From: Spisula solida
Lineage: Eukaryota > Mollusca > Bivalvia > Venerida > Mactridae
Assembly (NCBI GenBank): GCA_947247005.1
Contig: OX365952.1
Span: forward strand, 2,316,501 to 2,380,500
Length of the DNA: 64,000 nt
Direction: 5' to 3'
The position numbers and the translations under genes are program-made. Shown piece after piece: positions 13,301-31,900 of the stretch (position 1 is its first letter; each line of letters opens with the position of its first letter). The notes beneath the pieces were generated by a model. The model worked only from the letters and a program-made list of their open reading frames with translations. It was not told the DNA's origin and made no database searches.

Positions 13301-13441
13301 TCTGATCATTATTATGACACCTCTGAGAACAAGCCAGAGGAAGCAGATGGGTTTAACGCTAGGAACCTTGCACATGCAGGAGTTAACATGGTGATGAACG
13401 TTTTCAGGTGGCTAGGTAGAAGCGACAGGGCATTTTACTGA
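7397..13441 (+). CDS. TIR-domain protein with long disordered acidic tail, five exons
   Basis: Exons 7397-7825, 8663-8708, 10401-10496, 12124-12708 and 13098-13441 join with matching phases (0,1,1,1) into 499 codons plus TGA. Residues about 4-115 form a TIR domain: box 1 strand YNIIFNSAEQ, a BB-loop-like stretch YNPDKHARLG (45-54), helix VVKEHTRIVKETDF, strand TIIIVTPEFF, then YWSDYKNEAAF (83-93) and HRLIPIAL. TIR domains act as signalling adaptors or as NAD-consuming enzymes. Residues 160-470 are rich in Ser, Thr, Asp, Glu and Asn and lack any fold signature; the C-terminus (LAHAGVNMVMNVFRWLGRS) may be an amphipathic helix. There is no signal peptide, membrane segment, leucine-rich repeat or death domain, so a cytosolic signalling protein is inferred. 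At the usual catalytic-Glu position (Trp+4) there is Lys88, so NADase activity is doubtful. Confidence 0.87.
10075..10238. repeat. Tandem pair of small inverted-repeat elements
   Basis: Two about 78-bp units (10075-10152 and 10161-10238; period 86) lie in intron 2 of the TIR gene. Each begins TTAGTCTGATTCC and ends with its imperfect inverse GGAACCGGACTAA. They look like a miniature inverted-repeat element duplicated in tandem. Confidence 0.75.
10777..10872 (-). repeat. Solo terminus of the 53-bp-array repeat family
   Basis: Read on the minus strand, this matches the last unit and right boundary of the array at 50155-51410: GTGCTCGG, then GAGTGCTGCCTTCCCTGTCTG and ACTTAATA. Only about one unit is present here, in TIR gene intron 3. 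Confidence 0.65.
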
Positions 13442-15998
13442 ATGCGCTATATAAGACAATGTTCCAGATTATCATTGGTAGATAGTACAGTAATCAGGGC
13501 CGTTTTCTAAAACGAAAAGCTCAGAGGAAAAATATCCAGGATATTTTGTTTGAGTATATTTTGGGTGGTATGTACTAAGACCCAGTGATCTTCTTGTCAT
13601 TACATTGTATTTTGCAATTTTACTACAAAATATACTTTCATTTATTTATGGACTGTAAAACATAAACTGTATACACTGCATAACACTAGTGCGATAAATT
13701 GCAATACAAAAACAAACACAAAATCCGCTATATTTATGGATTCTGAATATGTAAGAGCATGCAAACTTTATATGTTGTGGCAACTGTTTGAATGCTTTCA
13801 TAGGCAACTATTACGGTCCTTGATTTTAATCCATAACAAAAATATAGGCAATATTGTGTTTGTTTTGCACTGCAATTTATCGCGTAAGTGTTATAACTAC
13901 AGCAGGATAATTTACAATAGAAAAACAAACACCAATCTGGTTGCATCATTTTGTCTATGAATTAGAGTCAATGGCAGTATCATAGAACCATGACAGCCTT
14001 AATTCAAGTCTACGACTTAATTTATTAAGTTTTCATCTAAAAAAAATCTGATATGGTAACAGATTAGTTTTTCATTTAATGTAATTAAATCGTGCTGGAG
14101 TTATATCATTCTATAAATGCGCAGTTGTATAACACGTTTAATCAAGTCCGTCACCTGTTTACATAATATTGTGTACATTAACCTTGCAAATTCTCTTATT
14201 GCCATCCGTCTGTCTGTCCGTCAGTCCGTCCGTCAAAAATCTGGATCCAGACATAGCTCAAACAGTTTCCAAGCTAGGTTTATGAAATTTGGTATGTGTA
14301 TAGGGGGCAATAAGGGGATTATGAACGTCTAAATATGTTTTTTATTCTCACAAACATTTGGTTGTAATGGCAACAGAAACATTGAAATTAATCTATAATG
14401 GTCATGGCTTAAAACCGGTAGGGGACTTCTGTATTGCTTGCAATTCTTAGTATCTTGTTAATTTTATTGTCTTATTGTAATACAAATGTACACAGTTTGT
14501 GTATTAGTGTATGGTTTTGTGAATAAAGTATTGGTTTGCACTGACTTTTTTTTAATTAAAACGTTTAAAACAATCAATTATAAATATTTAAACAAAAATC
14601 AATTGATCACGATGACTGTATATTTTATGTATTTTGTCAAGGCGTTTTTAAAGTCCTTGAGTGTATGTTTTATGTTTTAAAAGTCATCGTGTGGTACAGG
14701 CTTAATTATACGTAGATATCTAGATACAAAAATGTATATTTGTTTTGCTATAAGTTTGTGATATCACCATTTTCAGAGGGTGTTTAGTGACGGGACATTT
14801 TGATATTATATACATTATATACTTTTTATCATATACCGTATATCACTTGCACTGTCATTTTGTCTATACCGGGCCAGTAAATGATGCACTGAGCGACCAT
14901 GCACGTAAGAATACTGCGCGGCGTTGTTTACAAAATACCGCCAATCACTCGACGTCATGCCGGAACGACGAGCCATATTGAAAATTGGAAGTTTTTTCTC
15001 TTGAATTTTTAAATGTACCCCAGTGCTGTTGAATTATTGCAGAATAACACCATCAGCATTGTTACTGCAACTGTCGTGACCTGCACATGACACCCACGTC
15101 AAGTCTGAGGTATTGGCTGGAAACACGTCACACATATCGTGTAACTGAAAAATTACCATGCATATCGTCAGATATGCTCTATTTACATGTCATATTCAAT
15201 TTTCGACCGTTTTGGTCAATATTCTATAATTTAAACTTAAATTGAAATTGTTTTGAGTATATATATAAACTTGTCACGTGACTATAAAGAGGCGCAAAAG
15301 ATTGTGTTAGACGGATCGATATACATGTACATGTACGTTTATAAGCACGATTCGTTTTGATAATCGTGATTCGTTCCCAACTACTTTATATATTTTTAGT
15401 TATGTTTTAAAGCTAATATAGTCGGTGTATTTAATTATATCTTGCCGCCGGGGTTTTGGCGGTCATTAAGGCTGTCACGTGAGCAGACGACTCTATTATC
15501 TATCACGTGTGTAACAATACACAATACTGTCGATTGTTAATCACAAATAATCGATATTCCTCATTTGAATTTTTCGTTAATGAGGTCATACTGGGGGTCT
15601 TAAGGTATGTCCTCGAAAATGATAATTGACAGAAAAGTATTTGCGGAGAACAATTATTTTCTATCAATTTAATCAAACTTAATACTATATGATTATATAT
15701 CAACATAAGTTACGTTCTCTAATTTTCTTTCGAAATAACTTGCAAAATTTAAAGTTCTAGAGAGAGCGGTATACTTCTCTTGTGTAATAGCAGACCAAAA
15801 GTGATATATTCCGCGAATTAGGCATACGGGCCTCCTCACGCAAATGAGCGAGATAAAAACAGACTAAACTACAGACACTTAAATGCGACAAAACAGTAAT
15901 TTATACAAACCATTACATTAGCAATACAAGTATAGTCTGGTTCTTTTACTGTCAACGGCGAGGCTAGTTATCCGTGGTGGCTAATTTCATATTTCAAA
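13442..15998. other. Intergenic region between TIR and secreted-protein genes
   Basis: Contains the TIR gene 3' UTR and the upstream region of the secreted-protein gene. The first AATAAA noticed downstream of the stop is at 14522-14527, which is distant, so the real polyadenylation site is uncertain. Apart from the interspersed repeat at 14200-14450, nothing is recognised. Confidence 0.45.
14200..14450 (+). repeat. Interspersed repeat family A, copy 1
   Basis: The block running from a CCGTCTGTCTGTCCG tract through a segment like CAAACAGTTTCCAAGC to GGGGACTTCTGTATTGCTTGC recurs inverted at 34064-34330 and 56217-56600. All three share the Cys-poor, non-coding sequence around ATTGCCCCTA and GTTTCTGTTGC. 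It is a dispersed non-coding repeat of unknown class. Confidence 0.75.
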
Positions 15999-23938
<7,940 letters not shown>

Positions 23939-23960
23939 ATCTATATCCTGTCCTCTGATG

Positions 23961-23966
23961 AATAAA
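23961..23966 (+). promoter_or_regulatory. Polyadenylation signal of the secreted-protein gene
   Basis: AATAAA 23 bases after the TAG stop codon, followed by a GT/T-rich stretch (TGTTGTTGC). Its placement supports the called last exon. Confidence 0.7.
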
Positions 23967-24039
23967 ACGGACACATAATTCCTCCATATGTTGTTGCTTC
24001 ATTTATACTCATTTATTTTAGGGTCCATTGTGAAACAGG

Positions 24040-24500
24040 TTTTTCTAATTTATATTAATCACTCTCAACACCTCATTCCTGATGTGATCCATCGCCACGA
24101 GGGTATGAGAGGAGAGAAGCCAGATTCCCCGAGCGTCTAGCAAGGGAATTTCTGGTACAATTTTTATTTGGTCTTTGGTATGACGCGGCCTGGGATCTAA
24201 CCTAGGATCTACTGCACTAGAAGCAAACATTCTACTACTAGGCTATTGAGGGTGTGGTTCTTGTATGTATGAAACAGTTGTAAGTGCAAGGTCATTTTAT
24301 ATCTGCAAGATTGGCCAATGACTTCACACAATGAGGGAAGCGACAGAACTTGTGTGATGCAAGGAATCCAGGTGTGATATCCAAGCTGTTTCCCAGTATA
24401 CACTCCTTGTTTTTATAACATGCTCAGTGTACAAGACGGATACATGCAAGCCTTCCTTTGAGTTACCAACCTGTTCATCTCTAGTTGGATGGGAAACACT
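24040..24500 (-). mobile_element. SINE-type sequence, tRNA-like head on minus strand
   Basis: Read in reverse, TAGCCTAGTAGTAGAATG and GGTTAGATCCC have A-box- and B-box-like spacing at about 24190-24245. The segment TTGGCCAATGAC (24310) recurs at 61500. GTTCATCTCTAGTTGGATGG at about 24474 recurs at about 52290. Probably several overlapping SINE pieces; exact ends not resolved. Confidence 0.5.
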
Positions 24501-24516
24501 AAAATGAATTCAAGGA

Positions 24517-24775
24517 ATGACCAAGAGCCCCTGTCAAGAGTCAAACCAGGGACCTGTCGAGAATCAAACCAGGGACCTGTCGACAGTCAAACCAGGGACT
24601 TTGTCGACAGTCAAACCAGGGACCTGTCAAGAATCATACCAGGGACCTGTCGAGAATCAAACTAGGGACTTTGTCGACAGTCAAACCAGGGACTTTGTCG
24701 AAAGTCAAACCAGGGACCTGTCGAGAATCAAACCAGGGAACTGTCGAGAATCAAACCAGGGACTTCTGGATCTGT
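24517..24775 (-). repeat. 23-26-bp minisatellite derived from a SINE B box
   Basis: About eleven units. On the minus strand each reads GTCCCTGGTTTGATTCTCGA or a close variant, the region around the pol III B box (GGTTTGATTC versus canonical GGTTCGANTCC). The array runs directly into a tRNA-like head at 24776-24813 on the same strand (GGGGATAGCACAGTGGTTGA). Confidence 0.8.
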
Positions 24776-24815
24776 AGTCAAGTGTTATCCACTCAACCAC
24801 TGTGCTATCCCCTTT
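24776..24815 (-). mobile_element. tRNA-like SINE head
   Basis: Minus-strand GGGGATAGCACAGTGGTTGA then GTGGATAACACTTGACTACA includes an A-box match (TGGTTGAGTGG), followed at normal tRNA distance by the first B-box repeat of the neighbouring minisatellite. Confidence 0.65.
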
Positions 24816-25172
24816 CTCAATATGAAGTTTTAAGTTTTTATAACAATATGATATAACTGTGTAATATTATACAAGAGTTCCTGAATAGCCAAAGTCACTC
24901 ACCTGTTGTAGAAACAATATGTAACATGAAAACTTTCGCACTTCTAGATTCGTTAAATGTTTATATATAAAGTAGCAACCATACACAGCTGATTAAACAA
25001 GATTTAATTATATTCTAACAAAAACAAATCTGATAAAAAATATTAGTAAAAAATTACCGGTAATTAAAATTGTCAAATATTGACACAAATAATCTTGCAT
25101 GGTTAGTTCAAACATCTTACTCAAACAAATATACACCAAACTAACATACATCTTGTACATGTACTGTATATA
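24816..25172. other. Intergenic AT-rich sequence
   Basis: No coding or RNA feature recognised. Confidence 0.5.
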
Positions 25173-26497
25173 CGAGGGGCATTCTGAAAGTTCTGATAAC
25201 TGAGTGATAACTTTACATTGGATGGTAAGAATTTTTAAAAGTGAACATTTTCTGAACGATCAATCTTTCAGCGAGACATTTACAGCAAATGTATTATTTT
25301 AACTCTGAGAATGTCTTTTTATTGGTATTCAAACAATACATGGTTTTGGGTATTGACTGAAATCTCTCTTGAATACGCGAGTGGATTGCATTGTTTTGGC
25401 CTCATGTATATTTCAGAGCGCACTATGGAAGCATCGTTCAGACTGAATGAAATAAATTTAATATTATTTGAAATATGCATAAAAGTACTTTCGAATAACT
25501 TTAAGATAATGAAAAAAACTTCGAGTTATTGATAAAATAACAGCAATATATACAACCCATATAGGCGACCATTTTACCACATATAGCCAATACTAAATTC
25601 TAGTCATATAATACCTATTTTGACTATCATCTACTCTAAAGTCACATCTGCTAGATTTGAATGTGGATTTTCATTCGGGGGAAGTTTAAAATGTATTTTT
25701 CCTATAGTTTGATTTTGAGAGAAAACTAGTGTGCCCTACCCTTGATTTTAGAAAGTGGGTGGGGTAACGGGATACCCTTATAAATGTAATAAAACGGTCA
25801 ATAGTCCTTGTTCTTATAATTTAAGTAATTGTGTTAACTCCAAATGAAAGAAATATGTATTTACTTTTGTTTCGCGAAATGCAATTTCGAGGATATGACG
25901 TCATAAATTTAAAACACGTGTTTTTTGCCACACGGTCATATTCTTTAAGTTGCTGTACAGTTGAAATTATGAATATTTAAGAATTCGTATTTAGAGGGAA
26001 TAAAAATAGCATATGTATGCACAAAACGGCCACATGTTTTATATTCTCATGCAACACGTACAATGCAATAACACGTAAATTGTGTATTTCCGGTTAAATG
26101 GCTATTTTCAAGAGCAATTTTGACGTGGTCTTTTGCATGTACATTTAAATTCATTTATACTGTCAAACAATAAGTTTCATTTTTCATTAGATGCACAGAT
26201 ATATAATACAATAAATGGGTAAATTCCAAACCAATCGGATTGAAATTATAAAAATAATTAAGAATAATGTCATCCCTTTCAAGGACTAATATGACTCCTT
26301 TTGGCGACAATTCATTGGGTCATATACCTACATGTAAAACGGCATATAGGTGAATATTTTATTCTCTGATATTAATAATATCATATGTGTTCGATGATGG
26401 AAAGCTGTATCTTTCAGAAAATGTGCACTTTTATATACATTTAGTGAGTATTAAACCATTTACAGACGCATTATCAGTACTTTCAGAATGCCCCTCG
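25173..26497. mobile_element. Mariner-sized TIR element, non-autonomous or decayed
   Basis: Termini CGAGGGGCATTCTGAAAGT are perfect inverted copies, extended for about eight more bases with one mismatch, and flanked by TATA on both sides. The length (1325 bp) is that of an intact mariner, but no transposase frame with catalytic motifs is visible inside, only AT-rich sequence with short frames. Confidence 0.8.
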
Positions 26498-27870
26498 TAT
26501 AAATGGATATTATGACTTTCAGACATTTTGCTAGCTGAAAAATTAGATTTTAGATTTATTTCATATTTCAGTAGAGTTCTTTGTACAAATTTTAAGCTAG
26601 AGGAAATACTGTAATACCACATATTTTCGTTGGTATCAAATTTTGTTTAATTGACAAAAATGCATTTTCATGGAGTCGTAAATTTGTGGATTATCAAACA
26701 TGGAAGGGTAAACCCTCGTTCTGCATTTGAAAGGTCAGTTAATCGTTGACATTAAGATGTTGTGTTCGAGTTCAACAACGAAATCAATGAAAATTCAACT
26801 CCCTCGAAAATTAATGATTTTACAATATAGGGAATTAAATTAATTTGTGAAACTCTCCAATATTTCCATGTCCCTAACTGAACACCTTATACAGTACAAG
26901 ATTGTATAGTATGGAGAATTTGACACGATCCTGACCTTTGTGTGAATATATTTCACTAGAATATATAAATTTCCACATGCAAATTGTGCAATATGGGTCC
27001 TTTAGATTTGTGTTGGTATTACACCTCAAGCGTCTTCGTGATACTCCCCGCTTATGAAAATGTACAACAAGGGTTATAAATATAGACAAGATATCAGCTG
27101 TTAATTTTATGCTAAAATAAGAGGATCATTTCAAATTCTCGGGACTATATTCATATGTCAATATATCAATTGCCTATATAATATACATGTAGCTACCATA
27201 ATTAAAGTTTAGTCCAAATGCATACAACTATTACACATAACAAAGTTTACAAAAACAAACATAACCTATAGCACAAAGTCACCTTATTAAAGTATAATTA
27301 ATAGGATACCCACATTAAATAGCTGGCATTTGATAGACATCATGTACACAAAAAACATAATACTGTTAACCATTTTATATTTGAATGATCTTTATTTCCC
27401 AAAGTTGGGTAAGACTCATTTTAAAGATTTATGAATTCACATGTTATGAAAATTGATTTACGCAGATGAGGATCCAAAAATTGGTAGGTACACTGTAGGT
27501 CGGAAGTTACTGCGGTTTTGGACTTTTCTACAGGGGGAAAAGGGCAACTTTCTTATAAAAAATAGCCAAAATATTGACTTTGTTTGTGAAAATATGGGAA
27601 CAATATCTATGATTAAAAATAGCACTAAAGCAACGTGTAATGGATAAAGTATTGCAATAAACAACAAAATGGTAGTATTAAATATGAGGTACAAAATGTA
27701 TATGTAATAACTACATTCAGTATAAAACTGGTGTACAAAACAATACAAAGGTAAGACTAAGGAGATAAATGCTTAAAAACAACAGTATTGTATTGACAAC
27801 TGCAAACATGGGACTCAAATAATCCATCCATCACAAACAGTCCAAATGCAGACAATTCAAAATTAAAATA

Positions 27871-27993
27871 CAGTGAAGTTCCGCTAATAAGACCAGTCAG
27901 AATCGGTCTTATTAGCGGACCTTTTTTGTTCTAAATTTAATACTTTAATGATTTCAAAATAATCAAAGTGGTCTTATTAGCAGAACTTTACTG
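27871..27993. mobile_element. 123-bp pogo-like miniature element
   Basis: Ends CAGTGAAGTTCCGCTAATAA and its inverse (TTATTAGCAGAACTTTACTG), flanked by TA. A nested hairpin (CTAATAAGACC/GGTCTTATTAG) makes the left half self-complementary. Confidence 0.8.
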
Positions 27994-28071
27994 TATGTTT
28001 CCCTAAATCACTCATGTGTTTATTTCTGGGAGTAAACATACCTAACCCCTGGACAGTTGGTGTGTAGCCAA

Positions 28072-28352
28072 GCCCCGATCTTCTGTAGCATCTCAATCTG
28101 GCCAAGATCTCTCGCAGCATTTCAAGTAGAAATCTCATCTCAAATTGATATTTTTTTCAAATCAGAGTCACAATTTGAAATAAATTTAAAGTTTGAGCTC
28201 TCTAAATGTTTACAGTAATAAACTAAGAATAAGGTTTTCTGTTTTGTGATATGAAATTTGAGCCCAATCTCCAATGGAAATTTTCTAAAAGACACATGGC
28301 AATATTTGAGATGAGATTTAGCTCAGATTGAGATGTATCGGGAGATCGGGGC
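28072..28352. mobile_element. Miniature inverted-repeat element family D, copy 1
   Basis: Termini GCCCCGATCT...CATCTCAATCTG are inverted copies with a few mismatches. A related copy lies at 51690-51908 and a partial at about 28480-28550 (ACTTGAGATGCTTCGGGA). Confidence 0.75.
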
Positions 28353-28909
28353 CTAAGCTCATCGCAAATATTACCGTGTGTTGTGAGTTAACTTTCATGG
28401 CAGTCTAGACTCTTAATTGGGATCACAAAACAGAAACATTATACAGAGTGTATTACAGTGAAATTTCAAAAGTTTGAACCTCAGATTTATCTCAAATCTT
28501 AATTAGAGCTGAGATTCCTACTTGAGATGCTTCGGGAAATGGATGCCAGGTTTTAGGGGGAATGAGTGGGAACACTGCTAAATATCATCATCTTTAGCAG
28601 GCAACAAAGTATTACTTACTACGGTTTATTTTATGGAGAATAAAGTAAGTGTGTCATTTCAAATTCTAAGGACAATACAAGAACTCTATCTAAACTTTAG
28701 ACAGGGTATATTAAACTGATTTAAATACTTGTCATGTTTTCACTTATATTCCATTTAAATGAGCACTGCTTAGCCTTTGAACAATAATTGAAGAACAACT
28801 TTTGAAATAGTTCAGGATAATCAACAATAGCAAAGTCTAGGAACTCTGCAGATCTGAGATCTGTTATAACACTAAAAACATGCATTAACCCACAGAGAGT
28901 TGATCTAAC

Positions 28910-31900
28910 TCATACAGAGAGTTGATCTAACTGTCGTTTGATGTTATCAGATGTAGTTATAATCACAAGATTATCTTTAGCTCTTGTTGCTAAACTCAAC
29001 AAAAATTTCTTGAAATCAGCATGCTCTTCATTTACATAAGGATTGATTCCAATAACTGCTGCCTTATCTAGTCCACTGAATCTTCTAACAGTATCTATAG
29101 CAACACCCGATTCCACGGCAACACCAGTTTCCACGGCAACACCGGCATCCAAGGCAACACTATCTTCCTCAGTACCGGTAGTAGGATTTGACAGAACATC
29201 ATCTGCTCCGGACGTATCGACTGAGTCTTCAAATTCTGACTCATTTCTGTAAAATTTCACTCTTTTTTGCTCAGACATATTGGTTTCCATAGCAACCATT
29301 TGTTTATCCGCTGATTCTAAGTCCATGAGATGATCACCTGAACAGTTTTCAGGTAAGACAGAGAATGGATTGTTTGTTTCAAATGGTTGAATCTCATCCA
29401 GACTGTCATCCGACACGTCATCATAGTAAGACTCCGACGTAGAGCCGTCTGATAGAGAAGCTGGTTTTAGCTCTATATCTGATCCACAATTCTTTAAATG
29501 CTCTTCAACAGATCTAAAAGAAAACCAAGAATTACTTGTGAAAGAAGTGCAACCTCACAAGTCCGAACATTCATATCTTAAGATTTCGCTTGTTAGCGTA
29601 GATATTTAATTTTATCATAATAAATTATAGTTTCAAATGATCAAATCATACAATGTAGTTATAACAACAAGTAAACAAAGTCTTGTTTATGTTGTTTTTG
29701 TTAATTTTATCGTGTTAAGCACCATTCTTTAAAACATCAAATCCAAAAACAAGTGCCCAGTCCAGTTCGCTAATTTGGCAGGCATACAAGTTTATACATG
29801 TACAGTAAACTCCCTCAAAACCGGACTCCCTCAAAACCGGAATCCCCATAAAATCGGACGATTTCCTAAGTCCCGTATTTTCTTCTTATAAAGTTAACTT
29901 AAAAAGCTCCCGCAATACCGGACTCTCATAATTCCGGATTCCGGACGGCATTTTCGGTTCGCTGACAAGATTTTCAACGATAGTTACTTGCGGAATACCG
30001 GACGCGTATATTTGTCTCACCTGACAGAAAACTTAACGCGTACATTTTTCTTGTCTAAATGTCACTTTGTTAATTGTTAGTTAAAGAACGTGTCATAACA
30101 AAAGGTGCGATTAACAAGTCGTGTTTTTAATGTTTACTCTTAAACGGTATTGCTTGTAATTTGCACAGGCGTGAAAAAAACTTTGTGAAATTTGCCGCGA
30201 TGAAATTAAATAATTGCCTAATTACGAACGTAATAAGAAAACGGTCCTTCCATTTGATGTTTTGTTCTTGAGGTAGGTATTGCAACAAACATTTACTTGA
30301 ACAAAGGATCGTTTAGCTCATCAAAATGTTGTAATTACGACAAACACTGCACTCAATCGTATTTAATTAATATGTCTCCAATTAGCTAACACTTGCATTT
30401 CGGGATTTGTAAGATTGCACTGTCTATGTCATTGGATTGTTTTGATGGAAAAATGAAAAAATGAGCAATTTGAGTACTCATCGATGTTAGAATTGAAATA
30501 TTTGTAGCTCCCTTAATGGTGATGCTCTTCAAAGGTTGCACTGTACATGTAACGTAAACATGTATCATGAAACACACAGTATATTCTCTATGATAACATA
30601 TCAAAGTGTACATGATACAGAACTCCCTTAAAACCGGACCTCCCACAAAACCGGACTTTCGAACCGGTCCGGACAGGGTCCGGTTTTGAGGGAGTTTACT
30701 GTATCTGAAACTGTGGAAGATCATTTGATGCTCATGTGTCAGGCTATAACAGACCTGCTGGATGACAAATTAAAGGGAATGATGAACTAGGAATTAATTT
30801 TATTCAAGTCAAAACAATATTAACCTTCTTGTTGTCATTTCTTTCTCTTTCTGTTCCTTTTCATCACATTCAGGTACTTTGGGTTCATTGAGATGAATAT
30901 CAGATAAGGTTGATTGCAGTCTGTCCAGTTCTGTTCTCTTCCCAACCAAAATTGCTATGTCATTCTCATGGACGCCATTTTTAAGAAGACCAGAAACAAC
31001 TCGATTCAGCAAGTTCTTCATTTCAGCCTCCTTACAGGACAATATATCAACACCTGAAAAAGGGACAATGTATGTCAAAAATATAGTCAATTAATGCAAT
31101 ATGTTCACAAAACTTTTGAGAATTATTTTTGTCAATTTTCTTCATATTTTTATTATTCTTACATGTGTCTCTTTTCAAAACAACAAACACAAAAATATAA
31201 GCTTTCCACTTTACTAGTCTTCTTCAGATTACATTTTAATTTACATTTGATTTTTTTCATTATTCTTACAAAAAAATCTTAATTATTATACAACATCTCT
31301 GTTTTCACTTCGACAAAAAGATGCCGAAATATCAATGAAAATGGTGCATTTTCTATTAAACTTATAGATAGGTACCAACACTCTTCTTAAGCGATCAGAA
31401 CAGGCTGAGCTAATCCTCTCACACAAAATGAAACAATTGCAAATACCACAAGTATACTGCCATGCAATATTTATGTGAGCTTTAGAATCAAAGAGCAAAA
31501 ACACTGAAAATTTGTTTGAGAACAAAATGTAGCCGAACTGAAGTAGGCTTGGTACAAATCAGTAATCGACCGAAAGTTACCAAGAATAAGAGCACCACCT
31601 ACGAGTGCTAAACGCTCGACTTTCTCGTACTTGATAGTATCCTTGCTCATCTGTGAGTGAAAATTCTAAGAGTATAAAGGGCAGATAACTCATTTATATA
31701 GGTCACAGGGTTACCAGCCTCGTCAGTATGGACTCCCCTTGTAATGGTGAATAACTATGTTGCGTTTCAAGTTGATACCTTAGATAGTCTTTGAGAAAAT
31801 GACTCAGACAATAAACTTAACCAACAGAAACGCTGATGATGACACAGGCAATCCCTTAAAAACGATAGCTTGCAAGCATAGAATGGCAATGATAAAATAT

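Larger units (their letters stand above)
26498..28909. other. Intergenic region downstream of the Schlafen gene
   Basis: AT-rich, no gene recognised. It contains inverted-repeat elements at 27871-27993 and 28072-28352, and a partial relative of the latter near 28480-28550. A minus-strand AATAAA (28625-28630) about 280 bp past the Schlafen stop is a plausible polyadenylation signal. Confidence 0.5.

Noticed and set aside
25311..25532. 73-codon frame inside the mariner-sized element as transposase
   Set aside because: No helix-turn-helix or DD(E/D) motif and wrong position for a mariner transposase.
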